Shown: piece by piece, positions 1 to 9,717 of the stretch
Position numbering within the stretch: the stretch's first letter is position 1
Layout: each line of letters begins with the position of its first letter
Assembly: GCA_037445895.1 (NCBI GenBank)
Contig: JBBIJO010000012.1
Coordinates: forward strand, 1 to 64,000
Length of the DNA stretch: 64,000 nt
Source: JBBIJO01 sp037445895
Lineage (GTDB): Bacteria; Bacteroidota; Ignavibacteria; Kapaibacteriales; UBA2268
Direction of reading: 5' to 3'
Made by a program: the position numbers and the translations under genes
The notes under the pieces: generated by a model
What the model saw: only the letters and a program-made list of their open reading frames with translations
The model's database searches: none
What the model was told of the DNA's origin: nothing

Positions 1-97
1 GATTTTTATTTTTTCGCCTTGCTTTTTTAACAAAAAAATGAGGGAATGAAAAGGAGGAAAAGGTATTCAAGTGTATGGTTGAAATGTAAGTTCAACG

Positions 98-124
98 AAA
101 AAGGCTTGCAAAACAAGCCTTTTT
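98..124 (-). terminator. rho-independent terminator after the first subtilase gene
   Basis: A perfect GGCTTG/CAAGCC stem (103-108 with 114-119) has a 5-nt loop and is flanked by A5 and T5 runs. It reads as an intrinsic terminator in both directions. It lies about 30 bp past the stop codon of the minus-strand subtilase gene. Nothing else is recognisable in bases 1-153. Confidence 0.8.
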
Positions 125-153
125 GTTCAAATAGAATATTCAATATTGATTTA

Positions 154-1365
154 TTATTGCCAAACTCTTGAAGCCAAGGGGTCGGGAACACGGTCGGGAT
201 CGTTCGCAACGTAACCACGCTTAAAGATTGCTTTATTATTAGCTAATAATATTCCCGCTACGTGAGGAGCTGCCATCGAAGTGCCACTCATTGTTGCATA
301 ACCACCGTTTTTGTATGTGGAATAGATGCTAACCCCGGGAGCACAATAGTCGATGGGAGGATTGCCGTAATTCGAAAACCAAGCGAACCTATTGTTAATG
401 TCGTGTGCCGATACTGTATAAATATTTCGCCCATTTACCCGAGCAGGCGAGAAGTTTTGTGCGTTAATTGATGAGTTTCCAGCGGCAAGAACCATCAGGA
501 AATTAAAATTAGCACAATTTACGACAGCGTAGTCGAGACTTAGGGTTGGCTCGCCGCCAAGGCTCATATTAACAACATCGCCTGGATTACCTTTTTTAGT
601 TACATAATCGAGACCTGCTATTATGTCGGAATCCCAACCCCATCCGCTACTGGAAAGAACCTTGATAGCAACAACTTTGGCGCCTGCGGCAACCCCAACG
701 ACACCGAAGTCGTTGTTTTTCGCTGCAATAATTCCAGCGACGTGGGTTCCGTGTCCGTGATAATCATCGGGAGAAGCAGAATCAATCCCTGTGCGAACAA
801 AAGTCCTTGAAAGCGAGATATTGACGTTTAGGTCAGGATGGTCTAAATCAATTCCCGTATCGATTATCCAACCCATCCTCGAAGAGTTTCCTGTGTTTAG
901 AAATCCCCCAACTGCTGCAACGCCCCACGGAGTTGTTTGCATCGAGGCTTGCGGATTTGGAGCATTTTTGTCCGTTCTTTCTGGGACAATACCGAGGGGT
1001 TCTATGCCAAGCAACTTGTCCTTTTCAACCAAAAGGACTGCCGATTCTTTTTCCAATTTCTGAACTTCATCTGGGAAGAGATGCGCCGCAAAGCCTTCGA
1101 CAACTTTTGAATAGATGTAGGTAACTCTTTCTAAATCGATGTTATGCGATGCAATAAAACGTTTGATTGACTCTTCGACGAAATTACTGGAGCTTTGCAT
1201 TTGGTCTGCATTCGTTTGCTTTAAAAGAACGATATAATGTTCGGAAATTTGGGGTTTGTTTTCGTTAGAATCGACGAATTTTAAGGAGTCGTCTTTTTCG
1301 CAAGAGACAAGACAAAATAATGCCGCCACGAAAGAAACGAGGTTTAGTAGATAACTTTTTTTCAT
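154..1365 (-). CDS. S8 family (subtilisin-like) serine peptidase, lipoprotein
   Basis: A 403-residue secreted endopeptidase. Residues 1-22 form a lipoprotein signal ending in the lipobox LVSC (Cys22), so the mature enzyme is probably anchored to a membrane outside the cytoplasm. Residues 43-120 resemble an inhibitor_I9 propeptide (HYIVLLK, a GFAA segment, EKDKL). The catalytic domain has the Asp in WIIDTGIDLDHPDL (D169), the His in GHGTHVAG (H205), the oxyanion-hole Asn in AAGNSS (N297) and the Ser in SGTSMAAPHVAG (S363). The ATG at 1365 is preferred over a TTG two codons upstream because it begins a normal MKK signal peptide. No T9SS sorting domain is present. It is a close tandem paralogue of the next gene. 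Its substrate is unknown. Confidence 0.9.
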   Translation of the reverse strand: MKKSYLLNLVSFVAALFCLVSCEKDDSLKFVDSNENKPQISEHYIVLLKQTNADQMQSSSNFVEESIKRFIASHNIDLERVTYIYSKVVEGFAAHLFPDEVQKLEKESAVLLVEKDKLLGIEPLGIVPERTDKNAPNPQASMQTTPWGVAAVGGFLNTGNSSRMGWIIDTGIDLDHPDLNVNISLSRTFVRTGIDSASPDDYHGHGTHVAGIIAAKNNDFGVVGVAAGAKVVAIKVLSSSGWGWDSDIIAGLDYVTKKGNPGDVVNMSLGGEPTLSLDYAVVNCANFNFLMVLAAGNSSINAQNFSPARVNGRNIYTVSAHDINNRFAWFSNYGNPPIDYCAPGVSIYSTYKNGGYATMSGTSMAAPHVAGILLANNKAIFKRGYVANDPDRVPDPLASRVWQ

Positions 1366-1470
1366 AAACAACTCTAATTATTGAAAAACAAAAATATAAA
1401 GAATTTTCGAAATTTTGTAACTTCTTTCATTATCGAAACTACTATCCAACACTTAGACGCCATCGTTTAG

Positions 1471-1520
1471 GAAAAAACAATAAAGGAATTCTCAAAGCAA
1501 ATTGAGCTTTCCTTTATTGG
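1471..1520 (-). terminator. intrinsic terminator after the second subtilase gene
   Basis: A long inverted repeat (1478-1488 pairing with 1509-1519, plus an inner CTCAA/TTGAG stem) is followed, reading the minus strand, by a run of six T. It sits just downstream of the minus-strand stop at 1546 and separates the two subtilase genes transcriptionally. Confidence 0.75.
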
Positions 1521-1545
1521 AATTGCTTAATAGATTACTATTGAC

Positions 1546-2727
1546 TTATTGACGCGAAGCCAATGGGTCGGCAGTTCCATCGGGGTCGTTCGATACATAA
1601 CCGCGTGAATAAATTGCTCCATTGTTGAGAAGCAAAATCCCGGCGACGTGGGGAGTAGCCATCGAGGTTCCGCTCAAAGTAGCGTAGCGTCCCCCCTTAT
1701 AGGTAGAATACACGCTGACCCCGGGAGCACAATAATCAACAGGTGGATTTCCGTAGTTCGACCAGGATGCAAAAACATCGCTCGAATTATGTGCCGATAC
1801 CGTATAAATGTTTGTTCCGTTTACCCTTGCTGGCGAATAGTTACCAGCGTATGCAGAAGAATTTCCGGCAGCAATACAAACAATTAATCCAGCGTTTGCA
1901 CACCCAACAACGGCATTATCCAGTGTGGTCGAGGCACCCCCGCCGAGGCTCAAATTAACAACATCGTTTTCGCTACCATTTTGTGCAACATAATCCAAAC
2001 CATATACGATATCGGAAATATAGCCACTTCCATTGCTACTAAGAACTTTTACAGCAATTACAGTAGCGCCTGCTGCAACTCCAACAACACCAATAGAATT
2101 GTTTTTTGCAGCAATTGTGCCAGCGACGTGAGTTCCGTGTCCGTTGAGGTCATCGGCAGTTCGTGCATCGCGTCGAGTTCGGACAAACGTCCGCGAGCGC
2201 GAAGTATTAACGTTCAAATCGGGATGGTCCAAATCGATACCTGTATCGACAATCCATGCTACTCTGGTTAAAGTAGAAGCATCCACAAATCCTCCGATGG
2301 CGGTTATGCCCCAAGGTGTAGTTTGGGCGAGAGTCTCGTCTTTTTTAGAGTCGTCGGGAATAATCTCGACTGGATCCAAGGTAATCAGTTTATCTTTCTC
2401 GATAAGTTTCACATTGGGATCTTTTTCCAACTTTTGTAACTCGTCGGCAGTCAACATTGCCGAGAAACCTTGAACCGCTTTTTTGTAAATATGCACAACG
2501 CGGTTTAAATCAATATTATGCGAAGAAAGAAATCTTTTGATAGTAGATTCAACCGAGCTTGTGCTCTGTATTTGGTCGCCATTGGTTAGCTTCAGAAGGA
2601 CAATGTAGTGTTCGTTGCTTGTGGACTCGTTTTGGTTCGAGTCGACAGGCTGGTTTTGTTCGCAAGAAACCAAAAGGTAAATCGAAGCGAACAAAGCCAC
2701 AAGAAGCACGTTACGCAAAACTTTCAT
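1546..2727 (-). CDS. S8 family (subtilisin-like) serine peptidase, lipoprotein (tandem paralogue)
   Basis: A 393-residue subtilase with the same layout as its downstream neighbour. It has a lipoprotein signal with Cys22 (LVSC), an I9-like propeptide at about residues 40-115, and a catalytic triad at D161 (WIVDTGID), H197 (GHGTHVAG) and S355 (SGTSMATPH). The oxyanion Asn is in AAGNSS. Both copies end in a conserved NDPD...DPLASR tail. The ATG at 2727 is chosen because GGAG lies about 7 nt upstream; an in-frame alternative 15 nt earlier lacks a signal-peptide start. A terminator lies between the copies, so each probably has its own promoter. The best explanation is gene duplication followed by moderate divergence. 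Confidence 0.9.
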   Translation of the reverse strand: MKVLRNVLLVALFASIYLLVSCEQNQPVDSNQNESTSNEHYIVLLKLTNGDQIQSTSSVESTIKRFLSSHNIDLNRVVHIYKKAVQGFSAMLTADELQKLEKDPNVKLIEKDKLITLDPVEIIPDDSKKDETLAQTTPWGITAIGGFVDASTLTRVAWIVDTGIDLDHPDLNVNTSRSRTFVRTRRDARTADDLNGHGTHVAGTIAAKNNSIGVVGVAAGATVIAVKVLSSNGSGYISDIVYGLDYVAQNGSENDVVNLSLGGGASTTLDNAVVGCANAGLIVCIAAGNSSAYAGNYSPARVNGTNIYTVSAHNSSDVFASWSNYGNPPVDYCAPGVSVYSTYKGGRYATLSGTSMATPHVAGILLLNNGAIYSRGYVSNDPDGTADPLASRQ

Positions 2728-3168
2728 AAGAACTCCAAACAATTTAACAAAACAACAACTGCAAAATAATCAAAATTTTAGGATTTCAAAAAAATTTTTA
2801 TAAATATTTTAATTGGATTAATTGGATGTATTTTAAGAATGTTATAAAAAAACAAATCGAGAAATATTAAATATTTTTTCGAAAAGGAAGTCAAATTATG
2901 ACAATGTAAATTATTTTGAATTTTATGCTTAATGTTTTTTCGATATGTTTCGATAAAGAATTATACACGTAATATTTGGAACATCAAAGAAACTCCGAAA
3001 TGCCCCACAAATTTCTACAAACTCGTTCTAATCTAAGACTTTGTTTGGATAGAGCCAACGGAATTCTTGTAAATTCCCGAGAATTAACACTTTGTATAAT
3101 CTCTATCTATTTTATTTGAGTGAATTTTTCTTAATTTTAAAGTTTTAATTTTAAACGAAATTATAATA
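2728..3168. other. AT-rich divergent intergenic region (441 bp)
   Basis: This non-coding stretch separates the divergent subtilase and aminotransferase genes, so it should hold both promoters. I could not place a convincing Bacteroidota-type -7/-33 pair. A perfect tandem 9-mer (TTAATTGGA twice, 2809-2826) is visible. No RNA gene or riboswitch was recognised. Confidence 0.5.
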
Positions 3169-4377
3169 ATGGCTGGTAAAGATTTTATAATTAATCCTGC
3201 AAATAGGACCGAGGGAATTGCTTATGCAATTCGCGATATCGTTGTCCTTGCCAATGAAATTGCAAACACCGGCAAGAGGATGCTTTACTTGAACATAGGC
3301 GATCCAAATGCTTACGACCATCGAACCCCCCCACATATTATTGAAGCGATACACAAAGCAATGCTCGAAAACAAGAACGGCTATTCTCCTTCTTCTGGGA
3401 TTAAACCCGCATTGGATTCAATTGAACACGATGCACATCGGAAAGGGATTCATAACATATTAGATATTTTTGTTACAACGGGTGCGAGCGAAGCAATCGA
3501 AATTTGCTTAACCGCACTTGTGAACCCTGGCGAAAATGTTTTAATTCCCGAGCCGGGTTATCCACTTTACTCGGCTATACAAAGCAAACTCGAACTTGTA
3601 GGCAATCCCTATTATCTTGATGAGTCGAATGGTTGGCAACCTGATATCGACGATATAAAATCGAAGATTAATAGTAAGACACGAGCAATTGTTCTCATTA
3701 ATCCCAATAATCCAACGGGGGCAGTTTTTTCTCGGGAAATTCTTGAACAGATTATTGAAATTGCCTTGGAACATCGTCTTGTTGTTTTTGCCGATGAGAT
3801 TTACGATAAGTTACTTTTCGACGGTTCAAAACACATTTCAATAGCTTCGCTTTCGCAGGACCTTGCTTGCATAACATTTTCGGGATTATCGAAAAATTAT
3901 GTTGCCCCGGGTTTTCGAATTGGATGGGGTGTTGTAAGTGGTAAAGTTGAACAAATGCGGGACTATATCGAAGCAATAAATAAAATTTTACGAGCCCGGC
4001 TTTGTGCAAATCATCCTATTCAATATGCAATTCCTGTTGCGCTCGACGGCGACCAATCGCACCTTGTGGAAATGAACAAAACGCTTGAACATAGGCGGAA
4101 CATTGTGCTCGATAAAATTGCCAACTTCGAGGGTATTTCATTAGTCTCGCCCAAAGGTGCTTTCTATGCGTTTCCATCGATTGCAGTTCCCGACGATAGC
4201 CACTTTGCATTGGAATTAATGAAAGAAACAGGGGTTGTAATAGTCCCGGGCAAAGGGTTTGGCCAACGAAAGGGAACAAATCATTTCAGGATTGTAATTT
4301 TACCTCCCGAGGAAACTCTTTCTGTGGCATTCGATTTAATTAAAGATTTTTATCAAGTTTATATTACAAAAATTTAA
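3169..4377 (+). CDS. PLP-dependent aminotransferase, class I/II (AspC/alanine-aminotransferase-like)
   Basis: A 402-residue fold-type I aminotransferase. Visible motifs are the cofactor-binding loop TTGASEAIE (about 103-111), NPNNPTG (178-184), FADEIYD (Asp209, which contacts the pyridine nitrogen), the Schiff-base lysine in SGLSKNY (Lys242), and a C-terminal Arg in HFRIV that would bind the substrate carboxylate. The gene ends 2 bp before dapB, so the pair is almost certainly co-transcribed. That context suggests a role in the diaminopimelate branch of lysine synthesis, but the sequence looks more like the alanine/aspartate aminotransferase group than typical DapL. The substrate is therefore left open. 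Confidence 0.9.
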   Translation: MAGKDFIINPANRTEGIAYAIRDIVVLANEIANTGKRMLYLNIGDPNAYDHRTPPHIIEAIHKAMLENKNGYSPSSGIKPALDSIEHDAHRKGIHNILDIFVTTGASEAIEICLTALVNPGENVLIPEPGYPLYSAIQSKLELVGNPYYLDESNGWQPDIDDIKSKINSKTRAIVLINPNNPTGAVFSREILEQIIEIALEHRLVVFADEIYDKLLFDGSKHISIASLSQDLACITFSGLSKNYVAPGFRIGWGVVSGKVEQMRDYIEAINKILRARLCANHPIQYAIPVALDGDQSHLVEMNKTLEHRRNIVLDKIANFEGISLVSPKGAFYAFPSIAVPDDSHFALELMKETGVVIVPGKGFGQRKGTNHFRIVILPPEETLSVAFDLIKDFYQVYITKI

Positions 4378-4379
4378 AT

Positions 4380-5090
4380 ATGGATAAACCTAAGTTGGCA
4401 ATAGTTGGCTATGGCAAAATGGGGCAAGCAATCGAATCGGTTGCAAAGCAAAAAGGATTCGAGATAACAGACATCTTCGACATTGAAAATTTGCTGAACG
4501 AAAATCAAAATTATCGTTTCGATGTTGCAATCGATTTTACCACTCCCGATGCTGTAATAGATAATATTAACAAATATGCCAAATTAAAGAAAAATGCGGT
4601 TGTTGGAACAACGGGGTGGTATGAGCATCTCGATGAAGTGAAAAGAATCGTCGAGGAAGCAGAAATTGGTATAATTTATAGCAGTAACTTTTCGGTTGGG
4701 GTCCAAATATATTTCAAAATCGTCGAGGAAATTTCGAAAATAATGAACCATTTCGAAGACTACGATGCTTTTGTCCACGAAATCCACCATAAATACAAAA
4801 AAGACGCACCAAGCGGAACAGCACTTACAATTGGCAACATTCTGCTCGAAAATCTTCAAAGGAAACACAAAATTTTGACATCGGCAAAAGAATTTACTCC
4901 AGATTCAATTAACATTTCGTCTTCGCGCGGAGGGGAGGTTGTTGGAATACATTCGGTTACATTCGATTCGAGTTTCGATTCAATCGAAGTAATTCATCGA
5001 GCGAAAAATCGGAGTGGTTTTGCACTTGGAGCGTTAATAGCCTCGCAAAGTATTTTCGGTAAAAAAGGATTGTTCCAATTTAAAATTTAA
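4380..5090 (+). CDS. dapB: 4-hydroxy-tetrahydrodipicolinate reductase
   Basis: This enzyme reduces 4-hydroxy-tetrahydrodipicolinate with NAD(P)H in lysine and diaminopimelate synthesis. The N-terminal Rossmann motif GYGKMG is followed by DFTTPDAV, VVGTTGW and SSNFSVGVQ. The catalytic and substrate-binding block is EIHHKYKKDAPSGTAL (His-His and Lys conserved). At 236 residues it is the short form usual in Bacteroidota, against about 270 in E. coli. It starts 2 bp after the aminotransferase stop. Confidence 0.95.
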   Translation: MDKPKLAIVGYGKMGQAIESVAKQKGFEITDIFDIENLLNENQNYRFDVAIDFTTPDAVIDNINKYAKLKKNAVVGTTGWYEHLDEVKRIVEEAEIGIIYSSNFSVGVQIYFKIVEEISKIMNHFEDYDAFVHEIHHKYKKDAPSGTALTIGNILLENLQRKHKILTSAKEFTPDSINISSSRGGEVVGIHSVTFDSSFDSIEVIHRAKNRSGFALGALIASQSIFGKKGLFQFKI

Positions 5091-5118
5091 ATAATATTAT
5101 TTTTTAGGAGTAAATAAA

Positions 5119-5160
5119 GCCTTGTTTACAAACGAGGTCTGGTTGTATTTTTGTTTTTTC
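5119..5160 (+). terminator. possible terminator after dapB
   Basis: An imperfect stem (CCTTGT paired with ACGAGG around 5120-5137, one G-T pair) is followed after several bases by a T-rich tract (5144-5159). It lies about 30 bp after the dapB stop. The spacing between stem and T tract is longer than ideal. Confidence 0.4.
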
Positions 5161-5239
5161 AGTAAAAAATATTAAAATGCAATTTGCATAGCGGGGATTT
5201 TTAAATTATTGAATGAATTAGATATTTACAAAGTAAATT

Positions 5240-7573
5240 ATGGCAGCTCAATATAAAACAAATATTTTACGATATTTTAAACCTATTCAACTAATACCGA
5301 TAGCTTCTTTTATTTTTGGACTCGTTCTTGTAATTTTTTTACCCGGAATTCAACCCAAACTTATGGGGGGCGGAATAATAATTCTTTCGATTATCGGGCT
5401 TGTTTCGTTGCTGTCCGAAACGATTAAATCCGAGGTGATTCGCGAAAGCCGTCCTTCGGCAACAATTCCACCTGAACTTACATATACTACTAAAAAAGAT
5501 AACGAAGGGAAGCGCTTAGTTTTCGAAGATGCGGTGAAAATACTCGAAACTACAGAGGGAACCCAACCTATCGCAGAATCTACTAAAACAAAAGCAACTA
5601 AATCGAACTTTCTCGAAATGTTGGGTGCCATATTTATTAGGTTTTCTGCGAAGGACTCGAGTAAGCTTAGCTCTACAACTGTCCAGCCAACGAAAAGGCG
5701 ACCAACCACCGATGAAGAGCAAAAGCTAAAAGCAAAAGATAAATCATTCAAGGAAGATTTCACAGAAAACATCGAAGATATCGACAGTGGTTTTAAAATA
5801 ATCGGTAAGATTCAAAAAAATATTGCTACGAATTCCAATTCTGCAACCACTGAACCAGTTCAACAACTAAAGCCAACTGCCAAAGGCGAAGAAACACAAG
5901 AAATTTCGGAACTCGAGCAAACAGTTAGTAACGATTCTGCGATACCATCATTGAAAGAAACTCCAAGTTTAACCATCGAAGTTCCTAATGATGTTGAACT
6001 CTACTCGACTACATCACACAACATAGAAGTTCAACAAACGCAACAGACGCTTTATTCTAAACAGGAAATAAATGTTGAAATAACGGAGTTAATTTCGGAT
6101 GGGGACAAGACGAAGGGGGAACCGATTAAAGAGATGAAGTTCCTTTTCGAAAAAATGTTGAATGTGATACGAACCGTAACGTTTACGCAAACAGCGTCTT
6201 TTCTTCTTATTAATCATCTGAAGAACGAATTGGTTCTACAAGCAATAATTTCGGAACATAGCGACGCATTGAACGGAGTAAGAAAGATTCCACTGGGTGG
6301 CGATTTATTGAGCCAAATTGTTAAAGAAGGTAAGCCGCAAATCATAAGGAATATCAACCCGAACGCTGAACTCGATTTATTCCCTTATTATTTCAAACCA
6401 TTAGGAACCAAATCGTTCGTTGGGGTTCCAATTTATTTTAAGGATTCAATAATTGGCATTCTTTGTGCAGATTCCCAAAAGGAGAATGCTTATGATGAAT
6501 ATTCTATGAACTTTTTTATCCATTTCTCGAAAATATTCAACTTTTTTTTGGAAAACTATACTGAAAAGTGTGAATTGCTCATCGATTCGAAAGTGCTACA
6601 AAAAATTGATGAGATTCGTAGGGAATTCTATTCCCAAAATTTTAAATTCTATGATGTTATAAAGAATTTAGTTAATTCATTGATTTCATATTTCGATTTT
6701 ACAACAGCCGGAATTTGTATGTTCGACAATGAATCCAAATTCTATAGGATTCAAGAGATTAAATCGCGGAAAAATATAGATGTTGAATTGAAAGGCAAAA
6801 GGGTTGAACTCGATAGAACTCTTGTAGGGAAGTCGATTAAATCAACGAAAACTGTTTTGAACGAACTCGACGAAACAAAGATTCGCTTGCATTATTCCGA
6901 AAGCAAGATAAAAAGGGGGTTTTTGGTTAACGTTCCGATTAAAGGAAGAAGTGGAATCTATGGCTCGATATTTGCTTTTGTCGATGAGCAAATCCCCATT
7001 CCAAAACACTATGTTAATTCGCTCGAAGATTATGCATTTTCCCTTGGGCTTATCTACGAAACTTTTTACCTTCAAGAACAGATGCTTCAAGCTCGTCAAC
7101 AAGATGAAAAAAGTGGCTTAATTAATACAGATTATTTCTTGTTGAGGCTTACCGAAGAGGTAGAACGCGCCCGAATCTTCGACGACGTCTTTTCGTTATG
7201 CCAAATTACCATAGACCATTACATTTACGATAATTCTATTGCGTATAAACTATCGAAAGAAGCGTTCAAATTGGTTATTGGAACACTGAAACCAATATTG
7301 CATACCTTCGATATAATTGGGAAATTCGATGAAAATTCTTTCGGTATTATTTTCATTGGTCGAAACGGGAAAGACTCGAAAATGATAATGGAAACAGTTC
7401 GACAAAAAATTGCTCAATCCCCAATTCCAATCAACAAGGACGTCTATTTTGCAACAATTAGTGTTGGTATTTGCCAATTTTATCCCGATTCGACCGCGGA
7501 TAAGCTCCTACAAAATTGTAAGGAAGCTTTGAATATCTCGCTAAAAAAAGGAAATGCTGTTACCTTATTCTAA
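5240..7573 (+). CDS. membrane-anchored double-GAF protein with degenerate GGDEF-like domain
   Basis: A 777-residue signalling protein. Two hydrophobic segments (about residues 18-36 and 42-60) form an N-terminal membrane hairpin. A low-complexity charged linker rich in Glu, Thr and Lys follows to about residue 290. A GAF domain occupies about 300-445 (FVGVPIYFKDSIIGILCAD) and a second about 465-615 (FLVNVPIKGRSGIYGSIF). The last 150 residues have the length and strand order of a GGDEF domain, but the signature position reads DENSF rather than GGDEF, so cyclic-di-GMP synthesis is unlikely. It lies 6 bp before rnr and may be co-transcribed with it. The ligand is unknown. Confidence 0.7.
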   Translation: MAAQYKTNILRYFKPIQLIPIASFIFGLVLVIFLPGIQPKLMGGGIIILSIIGLVSLLSETIKSEVIRESRPSATIPPELTYTTKKDNEGKRLVFEDAVKILETTEGTQPIAESTKTKATKSNFLEMLGAIFIRFSAKDSSKLSSTTVQPTKRRPTTDEEQKLKAKDKSFKEDFTENIEDIDSGFKIIGKIQKNIATNSNSATTEPVQQLKPTAKGEETQEISELEQTVSNDSAIPSLKETPSLTIEVPNDVELYSTTSHNIEVQQTQQTLYSKQEINVEITELISDGDKTKGEPIKEMKFLFEKMLNVIRTVTFTQTASFLLINHLKNELVLQAIISEHSDALNGVRKIPLGGDLLSQIVKEGKPQIIRNINPNAELDLFPYYFKPLGTKSFVGVPIYFKDSIIGILCADSQKENAYDEYSMNFFIHFSKIFNFFLENYTEKCELLIDSKVLQKIDEIRREFYSQNFKFYDVIKNLVNSLISYFDFTTAGICMFDNESKFYRIQEIKSRKNIDVELKGKRVELDRTLVGKSIKSTKTVLNELDETKIRLHYSESKIKRGFLVNVPIKGRSGIYGSIFAFVDEQIPIPKHYVNSLEDYAFSLGLIYETFYLQEQMLQARQQDEKSGLINTDYFLLRLTEEVERARIFDDVFSLCQITIDHYIYDNSIAYKLSKEAFKLVIGTLKPILHTFDIIGKFDENSFGIIFIGRNGKDSKMIMETVRQKIAQSPIPINKDVYFATISVGICQFYPDSTADKLLQNCKEALNISLKKGNAVTLF

Positions 7574-7579
7574 ATAACA

Positions 7580-9715
7580 ATGATACAGATTAAACAACTT
7601 GAACAAAAAATAATATCTATTCTCCTTGATTCCGAACGCCCGCTTCAACTTGTTGAACTTTCTAAGCATTTGGGAATACCTGCGGAATCGAATGAATATA
7701 AAACTTTGAAGAAAGTTTTGCAACAACTGTGCGATTCTAAAATCCTAATAAAATCGTCGCGCAGAAGGTTTTCGCTCAACTCATTTGTCGGTGAAACTCT
7801 TGTCCGAGGCACTCTTCGCATTCAACACGGCAAAGGATTGTTGTTTGTTAATGGCAAAAAGGAACCAATTACAATTAAACGCAAAAACCTTTACACTGGA
7901 TTGGACGGAGACAAAGTCGTTGTTAAACTTCTTGGATTCAAAAAACACAATCGGCAATATGGCGAGGTCATTGAAATAATTTCCCGTTCCGAACATTATA
8001 TTAGTGGAACGATTGAGCGCGATGCTAATTTCTATTTTCTTATACCTGATAACGAAAAATATTATCTGGATTTCCTTGTCCCTGCATCGAAATTAAAGAA
8101 AGCTAAGAATGGCGATAAAGTTCGTGCACGTCTTATCAGTTGGGATAACCCCCACAAAAATCCTATCGCCGAAGTTATCGAGGTTCTTGGGCGTTCTGGC
8201 GAAACAACATTGGAGAGCGAAACAATTATACGCGAATTTAATCTTCCACAAACGTTCCCCGATAGTATCATTAAAGAAACCGAGACAATCTCCGACAGAA
8301 TTCCGTCGAGCGCTATTCTTCGGCGTGTAGATTTAAGGAAAAAACTTATTATTACAATAGACCCAGTTGATGCAAAAGACTTCGACGATGCCGTTTCGTT
8401 CGAAACACTTCCTAATGGCAATTATTTATTAGGTGTTCATATTGCGGATGTTAGCTATTACGTTTCGGAGAAAAGCGAAATCGACCGCGAAGCCTTTCGG
8501 CGAGGGACAAGTGTATATTTAGTCGATAGAGTCATACCGATGCTCCCCGAAAAACTTTCTAATGATTTATGCTCTTTGCGACCCAATCGAGTTCGACTTG
8601 CTTATAGCGTCGAAATGGAATTCGATGAAAAATTTAATCTTGTGGATTATCGAATTTTTGAATCTATTATTAAAAGTAAAAAAAGATTAACATACGAAGA
8701 AGTCCTTGAATTTCTAACGTCGAATCGGCAACCAAAGAACGAATTGGAGACGTTACTTCAAAATCTTAATCGTTTCGCTCAAAATCTACGAAAAAAGCGC
8801 CTTTCGTTCGGAGGAATAAATTTCGAAACTGTCGAAGTTAAATTTGTGTTGGACGAGAGCAAAAATCCAATCGGTTCCTATCTGAAAGAAAGCAATATAG
8901 CAACTCAATTAATCGAAGAATGTATGCTCGTAGCAAATAAAACTGTTGCCGAACATATTCAATTTCTAAAGAAAAAATTTAAACTAAAAGCTGAATTGCC
9001 TTTTGTTTACCGAGTTCACGAAGAACCAGAGGAAGGAAAAATCAAAAGTGTTCTGTTTTTCTTTAAATTTTTAGGTGTTAAGTCGAAAAATTTAGTCAGT
9101 TCGAAAGCGATAAATAAATTCTTGGAACAATTTGAAAACAAGCCCGAAAAGCCTATTGTTCACCAACTTCTGATTCGTGCAATGCAGAAAGCCCAATATT
9201 CGGCAGACAATATTGGACATTATGGCTTGGGTTTTCAATATTACACCCATTTTACTTCGCCAATCCGTAGGTACCCAGATTTGGTTGTTCATCGTCTTCT
9301 CAAAAAGTATAATTCAGGGAATCCGGAAAAATCGGAACTCGATAGGTTGCAGCGTTTTGTCGAAATTGCCAGCGAGCAAAGCACCGAACGGGAAATTGTT
9401 GCTATGGAAGCCGAACGCGAAAGTATAAAACTTATGCAAACAATCCTTACTTCGAAGAATCTTGGAAAAACATTTTCTGGAACTATCTCTGGCGTTACGA
9501 ATTTTGGTTTCTTTGTTGTTCTCGATGAAATTTATGCCGAAGGTTTAGTTTCGGTTCGCGATTTAATCGACGATTATTATATTTTCGATGAAAAAAACCT
9601 AAGCCTTGTTGGACGGCGAAAAGGTAGGACATTTCGATTTGGAGACCGTGTTAATGTCGTAGTAATTGAATCGAATGTCGAGAAACGAAAAATAACACTA
9701 CGGTTAGTCGATTAG
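7580..9715 (+). CDS. rnr: ribonuclease R (RNase II/R family 3'-5' exoribonuclease)
   Basis: A 711-residue processive 3'-5' exoribonuclease. An N-terminal winged-helix region (1-75) precedes cold-shock-like OB domains (about 75-215) and the RNB catalytic domain, whose metal-binding signature DPVDAKDFDDAV lies near residue 260. A conserved HFTSPIRRYPDLVVHR block follows, then a C-terminal S1 domain (about 630-711, GTISGVTNFGFFVVLD). The length and the helix-turn-helix region favour RNase R over RNase II. The stop codon is only 2 bp from that of convergent mutS2, which leaves no room for a separate terminator. Confidence 0.95.
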   Translation: MIQIKQLEQKIISILLDSERPLQLVELSKHLGIPAESNEYKTLKKVLQQLCDSKILIKSSRRRFSLNSFVGETLVRGTLRIQHGKGLLFVNGKKEPITIKRKNLYTGLDGDKVVVKLLGFKKHNRQYGEVIEIISRSEHYISGTIERDANFYFLIPDNEKYYLDFLVPASKLKKAKNGDKVRARLISWDNPHKNPIAEVIEVLGRSGETTLESETIIREFNLPQTFPDSIIKETETISDRIPSSAILRRVDLRKKLIITIDPVDAKDFDDAVSFETLPNGNYLLGVHIADVSYYVSEKSEIDREAFRRGTSVYLVDRVIPMLPEKLSNDLCSLRPNRVRLAYSVEMEFDEKFNLVDYRIFESIIKSKKRLTYEEVLEFLTSNRQPKNELETLLQNLNRFAQNLRKKRLSFGGINFETVEVKFVLDESKNPIGSYLKESNIATQLIEECMLVANKTVAEHIQFLKKKFKLKAELPFVYRVHEEPEEGKIKSVLFFFKFLGVKSKNLVSSKAINKFLEQFENKPEKPIVHQLLIRAMQKAQYSADNIGHYGLGFQYYTHFTSPIRRYPDLVVHRLLKKYNSGNPEKSELDRLQRFVEIASEQSTEREIVAMEAERESIKLMQTILTSKNLGKTFSGTISGVTNFGFFVVLDEIYAEGLVSVRDLIDDYYIFDEKNLSLVGRRKGRTFRFGDRVNVVVIESNVEKRKITLRLVD

Positions 9716-9717
9716 AT

